Below, piece after piece: positions 34,288 to 45,211 of a stretch of DNA of 64,000 nt (positions are counted from its first letter, which is position 1; every line of letters begins with the position of its first letter). The notes below the pieces were generated by a model. That model had not been told where the DNA came from. It did not search any database and saw only the letters and a program-made list of their open reading frames with translations. The DNA is from Haliclystus octoradiatus (taxonomy: Eukaryota > Cnidaria > Staurozoa > Stauromedusae > Haliclystidae), in NCBI GenBank assembly GCA_916610825.1, contig OU744447.1:21607563-21671562 (forward strand), read 5' to 3'. A program made the position numbers and the translations under genes.

Positions 34288-37200
34288 ATGGAATCTCTTC
34301 AACTTGCAAAAAATTCTCGTACTGGCTATAAAAGTCTTACTTGTCGTGCATTAGATCGTCTTGATTCTTCTATCAATTTCTTCGATACAATTGAAACACA
34401 CATACGTAATATTAATGATTTAAATGCCTCAGAACTATCTTGTCAACAAGCAAAAACAGCATTGCAAAATTATCAATTGGCTCATCTGGCTGTAGTTACA
34501 TTACAACCTATCGAAGACAACTCTGAAGAAAATGACATAAATACTTTCGAAAATCGTCTGTTAGCAAGCGAATGTGTCATTTTACAACGAAAAACATTAT
34601 TTACAAGGCCAACATCAACTCACTCGACGACAAGCACGTCCACCACATCATCGACACCACCAGTTCGCTGTACAGCAAAACCACCACCATTATTAGAAGA
34701 AGATGTTGATTTTAAAATATTTTCGCAATGGCAAGAAACCTGGTTTAATTATTGTAGCCTTATCGGTTTATCACTTCAACCACACGAACGCCAAGTCGCT
34801 ACGTTTTGGGGACTTTGTTCTCCTGGGTTTTTAAGCATGATACGACGAGTCTTACAAATCGACCGAACTACAATATTAACGACGGACGAACTTCTTAATT
34901 TAATCAAAGATCATCTGAGATCAAAACGAAATACGAATCTTGACTGGCAAAGCTTTTTAACTATTCGCCAAAGCGACAACCAAACCATCGACCATTTTTA
35001 TACTTCCTTAATGGAAAGTAGTGATTATGCAGATGTTGACAAAGTTACACCAGAAATCTTGAGAACAGCTATTTTAATTCTTGGTTTAAATGACGAAGAA
35101 ATAAAAAGTAAAGTCATTGCCAAAACGCCATCTTTGAATTTGGCTGACACACTCAAATTTCTCCAAACTGAGGAGGCTGCCACCGCAAACGCCCACACGT
35201 TGACAAATAACAATAGCAACAGTTTTACCGCTTCCGCTTTTACACGAAATAAAAACAAGTCAACGACAAAAGAACAATCAAAAGAGAATAAACACAAAGG
35301 TGCAAACAATCAATCGTCTGCATGTAAATATTGTGGTTTTTCATCTCATTATGGTCCTAAATGTCCTGCCGAGAAATCAATATGTCGTCATTGTAAAAAG
35401 ACTGGGCACTACTCTCATGTCTGTCTCTCTACTACAAATCACCATGACAACGAATTACAATTACAACCTCCCGTGAAAACATCTCATGTAAAAATTCAAA
35501 ATGTCGGCGAGGATTTACCGTTTCTTGATATTTGTGTTTACAAAGGAGAAAAGTATTTACAAACAGTTCAAGCTATATGCGATACCGGTGCACAACGTAC
35601 AGTTGCTGGACCTGATTTTATTTCACAGCTGAAAATGGACATAGTTTCATTATTACCATCATCTAAAGATATATTTACTGCTATCAATAATAACCAACTT
35701 ACACAATTGGGACAGGTTAGTGTGTATTTTAAACTTGCTGGTAGGGTAGTTCCCTGCAATGTCATTATATATGATCAAATCGAAGGACTTTACCTCTCAA
35801 TGCAAATGTGCAAAGATTTGAATATTATATCACAAAATTTTCCAGCTCCTTTAACACATCAAATCAATTCTATCAGTCATTCACCAAATAACTCATCTCC
35901 ACTTATTTTCAAACATGATGAAAAGCAATGTTGGCTTGATTCTTTATCTACCAACCCATCTAATCAGCAAAAATCTGAAGATATCACAAAATTAAAAACT
36001 ATTTATTCCAAAGTATTTCATTCTGATACCAGATTACAACCCATGAGTGGACCCCATGTAGGTGATACCATGAAAATTGAACTTAAACCTGATGCTGTTC
36101 CTTTGGCTGTCATGACAGCAAGAAAAATACCTTTTCCTCAGAGGGAGAAAGTTAAACTAGAATTAGATCGCCTGGAGAGTTTGGGTATTATTGCAGCTGT
36201 TGCAGATGAACCTGTCACTTGGTGTCACCCTTTGGTCATTGTTCCCAAATCTGACGGTGATGTTCGACTTTGTGTAGACCTCACAAAACTCAACAAGCAG
36301 GTAAATCGCACATTACACCCATCACCTACGCCTGCTGATGCCGTTGCTAGTATTGATCGTACTTCAAATATATTTACCCTGTTGGACGCTAAAAGTGGTT
36401 ATTGGCAAATGCCTCTAGACGAAGCTTCTCAACATTTAACCACCTTTATTACACCATGGCGACGCTACAAATTTTTGCGTGCCCCTATGGGGTTTATTTC
36501 AAGTGGGGACTCTTATAATTTACGTATTGACCTAGCTCTAGAGGGTCTTTTACATGTTACTAAAATTGTTGATGATACACTTATTGATGCCGACTGTTAT
36601 ACCACCTTAATGTCTCGCACTTGTGATGTTTTAGAACGATTCGCAAAATATAATATTACTTTAAATACGAAGAAGTGTGTATTTGCAGAAGAAAGTTTAA
36701 ATTTTGTCGGTTACAAGATTTCACCTGGTAGTTATGCTGCTGATTCTAAAAAGCTTGACGCAATTTCCAAATTTCCTCAACCAACTAATCGCACTGAATT
36801 ACGTTCCTTTCTTGGTCTTGTTAATCAACTTGGTATGTTTACGGCTGATTTAAGTGGTAAGCTAGCACCTTTCCGTGATTTATTAAAAACTTGTAATGAA
36901 TTTTTATGGTTAGCAGATCATACTATAGCATTTGAAGCTACAAAACAATTATTACTTTCACCACCTGTATTATCTGGTTTTGATCCATCTTCACCTACTG
37001 TTCTTCAAACCGATGCATCGAAAACTAAAGGACTTGGGTTTGTTCTACTTCAACAACAACAAGGTATGTGGAAGTTAATTCAATGTGGTTCCCGTTTTCT
37101 TCAACCCTGCGAAACACGTTATGCCATGGTTGAATTAGAAGCACTTGCAATTTTATGGGCCATTCGCAAATGTAAAGTTTATTTATCTGGTCTACCAGCA

Positions 37201-38766
37201 TTCCAAGTTGTTACTGACCACAAACCACTTATACCTATATTTAATAACTATACACTTGATGCTATAGAGAACACTCGTTTACAATCATATAAATCAAAAT
37301 TAAGTCAATACCAATTTACTGTCACTTGGACTAAAGGCAAAGATCATGCTATTCCTGATGCATTATCACGTGCTCCGGTATGCGATCCCACACCTGATGA
37401 TATTGAAGATGATTCTCAATTTCCCACTGACCAGATCATTCGTATTGCTGCTTTACGTTTATCTCATGATGATTCTGAAGACAACACATCAATTACACGT
37501 GCACCTCTTGCTGATCCTATGATTGATCAATTACGTAGCATTGCCCATACTGATACTCATTATCAACAATTAATTATTGCTATTCAACAGGACTTTCCTG
37601 AACCTATTACACCTGCTGTTGGTTTATTTAGAAAAATTTGGCCAGAACTTAGTATTGATAATGGTCTCATCTTATTTGGTGATCGTCTTGTTATACCTCG
37701 TTCTTCTCGTTCTGATGTCATATCTCGTCTTCACGCATCTCATCAAGGTATAGAGCGAACAAAACGTCGTGCTCGTCAAGTTGTATACTGGCCTGGCATG
37801 AACAGCGACTTAACTAATGCTGTCCAATCTTGTAAACAATGTGCTAAGTATCTTCCTAGTCTACAAAAGGAACCACTGATATCAGATCCATTACCTTCTA
37901 GAGTTTTTGAATCTGTCTCTACTGATTTATTTAGCTTGAATGGAAAACATTATTTAATATATGCAGATCGTTTATCTGGCTTTCCTTTTATTTCTGAATG
38001 GCGTGATGACCCTTCTTCATCTCAAGTATTAGAAGTTATTAAACACCATTTTGTACAAACTGGTGTCCCATCACAACTTCGGTCGGACGGTGGTCCCCAA
38101 TTTGCTGCCAAAGTATTTAATGATTTTTTAATTTCTTGGGGAGTTAATCGATCTCCTTCTTCTCCTCATTATCCTCAGAGTAATGGCCATGCTGAATCAT
38201 CTGTAAAATCTGTTAAAACATTGTTAGCTAAAGTTTCAAATGGAAATATTAAATCTGATGAATTTCTCCGAGGTTTACTAGAACTTCGTAATACTCCACG
38301 AGCTGAAGGTATTTCACCAGCACAGTGGGTTTATGGACATCCTTTACGTTCGTATGTTCCTGCTCATTTTAGATCATTTTCAAAAGACTGGCAATTAGCA
38401 GCAAAAACTATTGATAAAAAATTAATCGACTTAGCCACGAAAAATAAAAAATATTACGATTCTAATGCGCATTCATTATCACCTCTACCTATTGGATCTA
38501 CTGTTATTTTACAAAGTCCAATTACTAAACGCTGGGATGAAACTGGCATTGTTATTACTGCTAATCCACATGATTATGTTATTCGTTTACCTTCTGGCAA
38601 AGTCAAATGGCGCAATCGCCGATATATTCGTAAATTTACCATTCCAGATGATGATGATATCAATACTCATGTCGATAATCCAAATAATACTGATAATACA
38701 GATGTCACACTTCAGTTAAGACGTAGTACTCGTGCCCGTCAAACACCCAAACGATATTCTACTTAA
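34288..38766 (+). CDS. Ty3/gypsy gag-pol polyprotein
   Basis: The start is taken as the ATG at 34288 (MESLQL); the frame is open upstream into the LTR, but no ATG occurs there. About 1492 residues. Gag lies at roughly 1-340 (LFKIFSQWQETWF-like capsid), with two CCHC zinc knuckles at about 346-381 (CKYCGFSSHYGPKC, CRHCKKTGHYSHVC). The protease has DTGA at about 432. RT runs about 640-830 (VDLTKLNKQ, LLDAKSGYWQM, IVDDT near 761). RNase H starts near DASKTKG at 909. Integrase runs about 1148-1305 (HASHQG, CKQC, Asp of STDLF, Asp of RSDGG, Glu of HAESS). All catalytic acids are present, and gag and pol are fused without frameshift. The protein supports the element's own copying only. Confidence 0.95.
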   Translation: MESLQLAKNSRTGYKSLTCRALDRLDSSINFFDTIETHIRNINDLNASELSCQQAKTALQNYQLAHLAVVTLQPIEDNSEENDINTFENRLLASECVILQRKTLFTRPTSTHSTTSTSTTSSTPPVRCTAKPPPLLEEDVDFKIFSQWQETWFNYCSLIGLSLQPHERQVATFWGLCSPGFLSMIRRVLQIDRTTILTTDELLNLIKDHLRSKRNTNLDWQSFLTIRQSDNQTIDHFYTSLMESSDYADVDKVTPEILRTAILILGLNDEEIKSKVIAKTPSLNLADTLKFLQTEEAATANAHTLTNNNSNSFTASAFTRNKNKSTTKEQSKENKHKGANNQSSACKYCGFSSHYGPKCPAEKSICRHCKKTGHYSHVCLSTTNHHDNELQLQPPVKTSHVKIQNVGEDLPFLDICVYKGEKYLQTVQAICDTGAQRTVAGPDFISQLKMDIVSLLPSSKDIFTAINNNQLTQLGQVSVYFKLAGRVVPCNVIIYDQIEGLYLSMQMCKDLNIISQNFPAPLTHQINSISHSPNNSSPLIFKHDEKQCWLDSLSTNPSNQQKSEDITKLKTIYSKVFHSDTRLQPMSGPHVGDTMKIELKPDAVPLAVMTARKIPFPQREKVKLELDRLESLGIIAAVADEPVTWCHPLVIVPKSDGDVRLCVDLTKLNKQVNRTLHPSPTPADAVASIDRTSNIFTLLDAKSGYWQMPLDEASQHLTTFITPWRRYKFLRAPMGFISSGDSYNLRIDLALEGLLHVTKIVDDTLIDADCYTTLMSRTCDVLERFAKYNITLNTKKCVFAEESLNFVGYKISPGSYAADSKKLDAISKFPQPTNRTELRSFLGLVNQLGMFTADLSGKLAPFRDLLKTCNEFLWLADHTIAFEATKQLLLSPPVLSGFDPSSPTVLQTDASKTKGLGFVLLQQQQGMWKLIQCGSRFLQPCETRYAMVELEALAILWAIRKCKVYLSGLPAFQVVTDHKPLIPIFNNYTLDAIENTRLQSYKSKLSQYQFTVTWTKGKDHAIPDALSRAPVCDPTPDDIEDDSQFPTDQIIRIAALRLSHDDSEDNTSITRAPLADPMIDQLRSIAHTDTHYQQLIIAIQQDFPEPITPAVGLFRKIWPELSIDNGLILFGDRLVIPRSSRSDVISRLHASHQGIERTKRRARQVVYWPGMNSDLTNAVQSCKQCAKYLPSLQKEPLISDPLPSRVFESVSTDLFSLNGKHYLIYADRLSGFPFISEWRDDPSSSQVLEVIKHHFVQTGVPSQLRSDGGPQFAAKVFNDFLISWGVNRSPSSPHYPQSNGHAESSVKSVKTLLAKVSNGNIKSDEFLRGLLELRNTPRAEGISPAQWVYGHPLRSYVPAHFRSFSKDWQLAAKTIDKKLIDLATKNKKYYDSNAHSLSPLPIGSTVILQSPITKRWDETGIVITANPHDYVIRLPSGKVKWRNRRYIRKFTIPDDDDINTHVDNPNNTDNTDVTLQLRRSTRARQTPKRYST

Positions 38767-38914
38767 TTTTATTTACTATTTAGACTATTTACTATTTACG
38801 ATTTAATTTACATTCAAGTCACAATTCCATTCATTATTATTATTTTTTTTTTTAGCTCATTATTAATTCATTTAGTTATTTCATTGACATTTTATTCGCT
38901 CCAAAAAGGGGAGA

Positions 38915-39155
38915 TGTTGTATTCCCTATAATTTAATATTAGACTCTAGATTAATGAGTAAGCCAATATATTCCCAAGAGGCAACCCTAACTTCAATATG
39001 ATAATCAGTTGGTGTTTAGCTCAGTAGATGGTTGGTTCTACTGTAGCAACCCTATTTAGTATTTACATTATTATTATCATTATAAGTTTGAATTTATTGA
39101 GTGTTATCTTTGTTGTCTTTACTTGCGTTACACAACACTTTACACACTCACAACA
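38915..39155 (+). repeat. Ty3/gypsy 3' LTR
   Basis: Same 241 bases as the left LTR. The purine-rich tract at about 38901-38914 immediately before it primes plus-strand DNA synthesis in this class. Confidence 0.95.
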
Positions 39156-39889
39156 CTATGTAAAATCAAGGGAAGCTACACTCAAAGGAGAAATCAAAAA
39201 AGCTGCAAAGAATCTCTGATTGAATAATAGATGTGGATTTCGAGGGAGGATTGTATGTGCATGCCATACGATGTTTAATATTAGACGATCGTCTTGCGTC
39301 AATAGCCAAACTCCCAAAGTCATCATAGGTAGACAGTAAATCTAGGACCGAATAACGAATTTTAATTACCACCACCAGTCGTATTAACCTTTTCGGACAA
39401 CTGAATATCCGGTATTTAGAACAAATATAGAATCAAAAGCAGTAAGTAAAAGCTAGGTTTCAGTTAGAAAAATCAAATCATATGAATTTGAGATTAGAAT
39501 TACCTCTAGTTCATTTACTTTATTTAGCAGTGACCTTGGATTAAATTACAGACAGCTAAATAATTTTCGCTGTTTTTGTGTAGGTAATGTGCTGGTGAGA
39601 AGCATCATTACATGTTGAGGTTGAGCTTCTATTCGGGCCAGCAAATGTTCGTGAGGGGACGGGTAAGGCCTTTGGCTGCATAAAAAGGGCTGATGTGGTT
39701 GTTGTTGTACTACTCCGTGATGAACGTAAGCAATAGGAATTGAAGGGGGGTTGATTTACAGTTAGTTGTTTATTTTGGTTCATATTGGATTGAGAATTAT
39801 AATTTTCTTGTTGACGTTAAACTCTTGATTTGCATTTTAAATGCATGTAATTGCATTTATTGTGGTAGCATACTCGAAAATTGTACGAT

Positions 39890-42800
39890 GCTGGACATAT
39901 ATATATATCATTCATATATACAATACTGTCTGTTTATATATCATTATATTTCTATATTTCTGTGTCTGTCCGCGACTTATGTACGTCTTACTGGCGATAT
40001 AATACAGATAATCCGTTGCCGGGAAATTATGCAAACATTTGTGTTATTTTTGTGAACAAGTGAAACTTGAAACTGAATCAGTTTTAAGATAATTAAAACA
40101 TTACGAAATACTGAATTACATTTAATTACCAGTATAACTAGGCAAAACAAAATATGTTTTGAAGAATCAAAGAAGTGTATGGTGAAATAAACAATCAAGA
40201 GCGGGGAAAAAACGCTTTGAAAATTAGACAGAGGTTAGATTTTTACTCTATTAATGAAAAAAAATGCAGTTCATAATTTGTTTTCATATTTACAAACAAA
40301 CATTTCACTTCTTTTCAAAGAATGGCTTTAATATATAATTGTGGGAACATTGATAAAGCAATCTGTTTTATAATAAAAGCTACATTGGTATGTGTTGGTA
40401 TAAACAATCTAGCGCGGGGCACAAAAATATAAGAGCTTTAAAGAGCATTTAAAAATGACGTCGGCGTTCGAAAAATTAGAAAAAAAGTCAAAATTTGATG
40501 AGACAATCGAAGAGTATATGGAGAATTTAAAGTTATTAATTCTGAGTTAATCATTATATTACATTGTTCAGCAACAAGAACAAGACACAGTATTTTGCTA
40601 CAGTTTAGAAATATAGAATAGTGTATCTTGTTCTAATTATTCCTCATAAACATTTAATGAAGTTTAATAAAATGATATATAATTCAACAAATTTTAAATT
40701 GAGTTGAAAATAATGCGTACGATTTGTGATCAATAATAATTACAATATTTCTAGATTTCAAAAATAGCTTTCAATTTGGAAAACACAAAACATAACTAAC
40801 ATACATGTCAACAGTTGATGCATTTTGGATATGAGTATAACAAACATTGTGTTCCAAATATAAATTTGAAAAAGTTTGCATATAATAATTGATCATAGCA
40901 AGCATTATTTATTAAAATGTAACTTACCATTTTCAAATAAGATCCAAATAATAATTACGAGCGGCATAATCTCCAACAACATTTACATACAGGCAACTAT
41001 ATAGCATCCGTACTTCATCGAAAAAGAATATAAACGCGATAAGAATAAAATATAAAATGTCCATTATTTGAAATAATTCATAATTCGCGAAATAATGCTG
41101 ACGAAGATATATTTCATGTCGCGATCATGAAAATGCATGGTAAAGTAGATACATTATCCATATAAGTAAATCATTTTCATCATACATCATAACATGAGCT
41201 CTTAAATATTACCATCGGCTATGGTATTTATATATCTTGGAAGCTGCACTAAACATTTTGACTCTATAAATCATCGCGTCCGTTTCAATAAATTCTGAAT
41301 AAATATGCATGTCACGAATCTGGCATAATGAGTTGTTTTCGTTTTTCTATCAAAATAACTAATTTATTCTCGTCTTTTCTTTCATTCGACATCTGTAAGG
41401 TATGATAAATAGCACGTAGAAATCTTGACAACAAGATGTAACATAATATCAATATCGAATTATTATAGCGACTTTATTATAATCTAGCAATGAGTGTGGT
41501 CCATAATGGACCTTCTATGATAAAACTTTCAGATCACTTATAATTAAACAATTGCTGAAGCAAACTAAGCTGACTATCGCTGTATAATACGGAGTATGAA
41601 CTCTGTAGGAGAACATGAGACACAATACGCATTGAAACGATGTAGCATTAATCAATACATCTTAATCATTCCTTTAATAAAAATTTAATTTATTTCACAT
41701 CAATTGAGTCGATTGAAATGTATAATTTAACGTAGCTTTGTCTACATAGAAAAACTTTATTTTATGTGTTGAAAGGAAGCCAGAACACATTAATTATTAT
41801 AAATTACAAATACTCAGTCAAATTTCGAAATCTGAAACTATCCATAAAAAATCACTTCAAATCCGATCCGATCCGAAGACCTAAAATATTAACCCGAATC
41901 TGACCCGATACGATCGGATCGCGTTCGGTTCGAATTCATAAATCTTTATTGCAATATATATAACACTAATGTGGTGTTCACAAAATAACGCTGTCAAGGT
42001 GTGTCCGGTCAAACACGTGGCATTGCATGCAATATATTCAATATTAAATTGATTTAGCTTCGACAAGACACATGGTCCACTAATTTCTGTTATTAACATG
42101 ATCAAACGATATCTTTTGTTAATTAACAATGATTTACTGCTTCATATTAAAAAAAATCAGAAAAATCGTCGATAAAAATTGCAGAATTGCGGATTTGAAC
42201 TGCCGACCCCGATATTGTAATACCAGAGCATTAACCAATTGGCCACTAACTTACTTTCTGTTATCGGCGCTTTAACTGACGTCATCAACAAACCTACTGC
42301 TTCGACAACGTATTATTGAACAAGGCTGACCCACGCGCGTGTATTGAAAATCAAATTATATATATAATCTGAAAATATTATGATATGATAGTATATGAGC
42401 CTATATATTTTTGATCTTTGCAATCTCAGCAAGCAGGCCTGTGATTTTCATGGCAGTCTATCAAAATACCAAGAGTTCGTTGAAAATAAAATTTTATAAG
42501 TAAAAAAAAAGATCTGAAAAATTGGCCTGATAGTGCTTCTTGATATCAAATTTTCTAGAATAATAACATCAACATTCTTTTAAAAGGAAATAAAGTTCTA
42601 TAATAAATCGCTATACTAATTTGATATTGATATCATGTTACATCTTGTTGTCAATATCTCTACGCGCTATTTATAATACATTACAGATTTCGAATGAAAG
42701 AAAAGACGATTATGAATATATTAATTATTTTGATAGAAAAACAAAAACAACTCATTTTGCCAGATTCCTGATATGCACATTTATTCAGCATTTATTGAAA

Positions 42801-45211
42801 AGGACGCTATGGTTTATAGATTGGAAATGTTTAGTCCAGCTTCAAAGATATAAAATACCATAGCTGATGGTAGTATTTAAATGCTCATGTTATGATGTCT
42901 GATGAAAAGGATTTATTTATAAAGAAAATGAATCTACTTTACCTTGCATTTGATCGCGATATGAAATGATCATTTTTGTCAGAATTATTTCGAATAAAAA
43001 ACAATTTATATTTTATTCTTATCGGGCTTACGTTCTCCTTCGATAAAATATGGTTGTTAACTTATTATTGATTGGTGTATTAACTCAGAGAACCCGCTAT
43101 TATGTATTTAAATGTTGTTCGGAGATTATGCCGCTCGTATAGTTTTTATTTGGATCTCATTTGGAAAATGGTAAGTTGTATTTTAATAAATATTGTTTGC
43201 TATGATCGATTATTTCATGCAACCTTTTATTTTTGTAACACAAGGTTTGTTACACTCATCCAAACTGCATTAACTATTTAAAAATGTTTTTGAATTATGT
43301 TTTTGTGCTTTTAATTTCAAAGCAAAATTTTTGAACGCTGAAAATATTATAATTATTATTATTTTTCACAAATCATACGCTCAATTCAATTTAACTTTCT
43401 TGAATTTGATATACCTGAAATTAACTTTATTAAATGCTGATCAACGATAATAACAAGACACCACTATTTTTATTCTCAAAACTGTAGTAACATGCTGTGT
43501 CTTATTCTTATAGCAAGTCAACAAAATGAAATTTTAATTTTAATCGATGCTTACAATTCCTTCGTTAATTATGGAAGCAAAATCTGAAAATAAAAGCCTG
43601 CCTGCTCAAAACCAAATGATTCATATTTTTATATTAAATAATAAATTATAGAAATACTTTTGCGCAATGCCTTGATTGATTCTAAACTCTGTAATTTTAG
43701 ACTGTAGACAGATAATCTCTTCGAACTTTGAATATTTTTTAGAATTAGTCGAACGCCAACGTCATTTTGAAAATTCTTGCAAGTTAATTTGTTTTTATGC
43801 CCCGCGATAGATTATTCATTTCAAAACAGATTGTTTGCTCAGTGTTCTCACAAATTATATATCAAAATAGCCTTTTTAAAAGTGAAATGTTTTGTATCTC
43901 GATTTTGAGAAAAGTAATGAACGGCATTTTGTTTCATTAATAAATTAAATTAAGACCTCAAGTCTCTTTAATTTCATAGCGTTTGTGCCGCGCTATATGT
44001 ATTGCTGATATCAACACTACATGAAATAGGTCTACGTTTCTTTGATTTCAAAACATATTTTGTTTGGCCTAATTATACTGGTATTTCATTGTAATTCAGT
44101 ATTTCGTATTGTTTTAATTATCATAAAACTGATTCAGTTTCAAGTTTCACTTGTTCAATCAATTTACACGCAGCTTTTAAATTCAAAGCAAAATATTTTT
44201 GTTCTGGGGATTTCAATTTGAATTCAATTTGGCTGCCCGCTAGATTATCGACCTATGAAATTTTTCAAAATCTCTGAATTTTTTAATGCAATGATATCAA
44301 ATAAAATATCAGATGAAGTATATTATTTTAAAACAACGTCATAGACCCATACTTTTCATACAACAAATTTGTTACTGTACACGGTTATCTCGACACAAAT
44401 GTTTGCATAATTTCCCGACAACGGATTATCCGTATTATATCGCCAGTAAGACATGACGCGGACAGACACAGAAATATAGAAATATTGTGATATATAAACA
44501 GACAGTATTATGTATATAAGTGATACTTATTTGATTTCAAAAGAATATTGATGTTCTCATTCTTGAAAATTTGATAACAGGAAGCACTATGAGGCTCATT
44601 TTTTTACTTATAAAATTCTATTTTCAACGAGCTCTTAGTATTTTGATGGACTGCCATGAAAATCACAGGCCTACTTGCTGAGATTGTTAAGATCAAAAAT
44701 ATATAGGCACATATACTATCATATGATAATATTATCAGATCACTTATATATATATATATATATATATATTGCAATAAAGATTTGTGAATCCAAACCGAAT
44801 GCGATCACATCGTATCGGGTCAGATTTGAGTTGATATTTTAGATCTTCGGATCGGATCGAATTTGAAGTACTTTTTTAGTAATAATTTCAGTTTTCGAAA
44901 ATTGAGTGAGTTGTAATTTGTAATAATTAATGTATTCTAGCTTCCTTTCAGCACATAAAATAAAGTTTTTCTATGTAGATCTGGCTACGTTAAATTCATA
45001 AAATTGACCGGTGGCATTTGCTCTTTGTCTTCAAATATGCACTGATTCACACCACTACATAGCTTGAAAAGTTGCATTCACTTTTCAACCTTGAGCCTGC
45101 ACTCACTTTTCGTATTATTCAGTGATATTCGGCTTAGTCAATTGTTCAATTATTACGGGTTCTGAAAGTTTTATGATACAAGGTCCATTATGGACCTACA
45201 ATAATTGCTGG
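39890..45211. mobile_element. Interleaved long inverted repeats (foldback-type complex)
   Basis: Four arms in the order X, Y, X', Y'. X (about 39890-41470) is the reverse complement of X' (about 42600-44520). Y (41484-42560) is the reverse complement of Y' (44560-45211). Anchors: aattaccagtataactaggc at 40125 mirrored near 44080, the gccgctcgta block at 43130 mirrored near 40960, and ggtccataatggacc at 41500 mirrored near 45190. Y and Y' are terminal inverted repeats of an element at 41484-45211 with X' inside; X is a second, inverted partial copy of its interior. No transposase ORF is visible. Confidence 0.75.
41970..42365 (-). mobile_element. SINE-like insertion with tRNA-like head
   Basis: This block interrupts arm Y; arm Y' reads through. 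It is bordered by atatatataa-type repeats that may be target duplications. Inside, minus strand 42250-42186 has a box A-like TGGCCAATTGG and a box B-like AGTTCAAATCC at tRNA spacing, but the stems pair poorly. A tRNA-derived SINE or tRNA pseudogene fits; a working tRNA does not. Confidence 0.5.

Larger units (their letters stand above)
33966..39155 (+). mobile_element. Ty3/gypsy LTR retrotransposon, apparently intact
   Basis: Two 241-base LTRs (33966-34206, 38915-39155) that look identical base for base. CTATG target duplications lie outside (33961-33965 and 39156-39160). A primer-binding site begins TGGCGCAGTG directly after the left LTR, and a purine tract ccaaaaaggggaga directly precedes the right LTR. 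One uninterrupted gag-pol frame of about 1492 codons lies between, with no env-like ORF. Identical LTRs and an open frame mean a very recent insertion; this is the youngest element in the window. It lies inside the endonuclease of a CR1-like element. Confidence 0.96.
31800..39783 (-). mobile_element. CR1-like non-LTR retrotransposon split by two later insertions
   Basis: One minus-strand element in three blocks. 39783-39161 holds the ORF2 start and first half of the endonuclease (NPRSLLNKVNELE, IFLTETWL, a GGG turn). 33965-33520 holds IGDFNYPSIEWG and the linker ending FVPL. 32715-31800 holds the linker KKRLTYRNYV and RT start (NYHPISLT, GFLERRST). The gaps are filled by the Ty3/gypsy element and by an opposite-strand RT fragment. 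The RT is cut off after the VYLYF box, so the 3' half is missing. Stops and frameshifts occur in each block, including a TGA just before IGDFN. Confidence 0.75.

Noticed and set aside
42186-42250. Functional tRNA gene
   Set aside because: Box A and box B resemble tRNA promoters but the acceptor, D and T stems do not pair properly.
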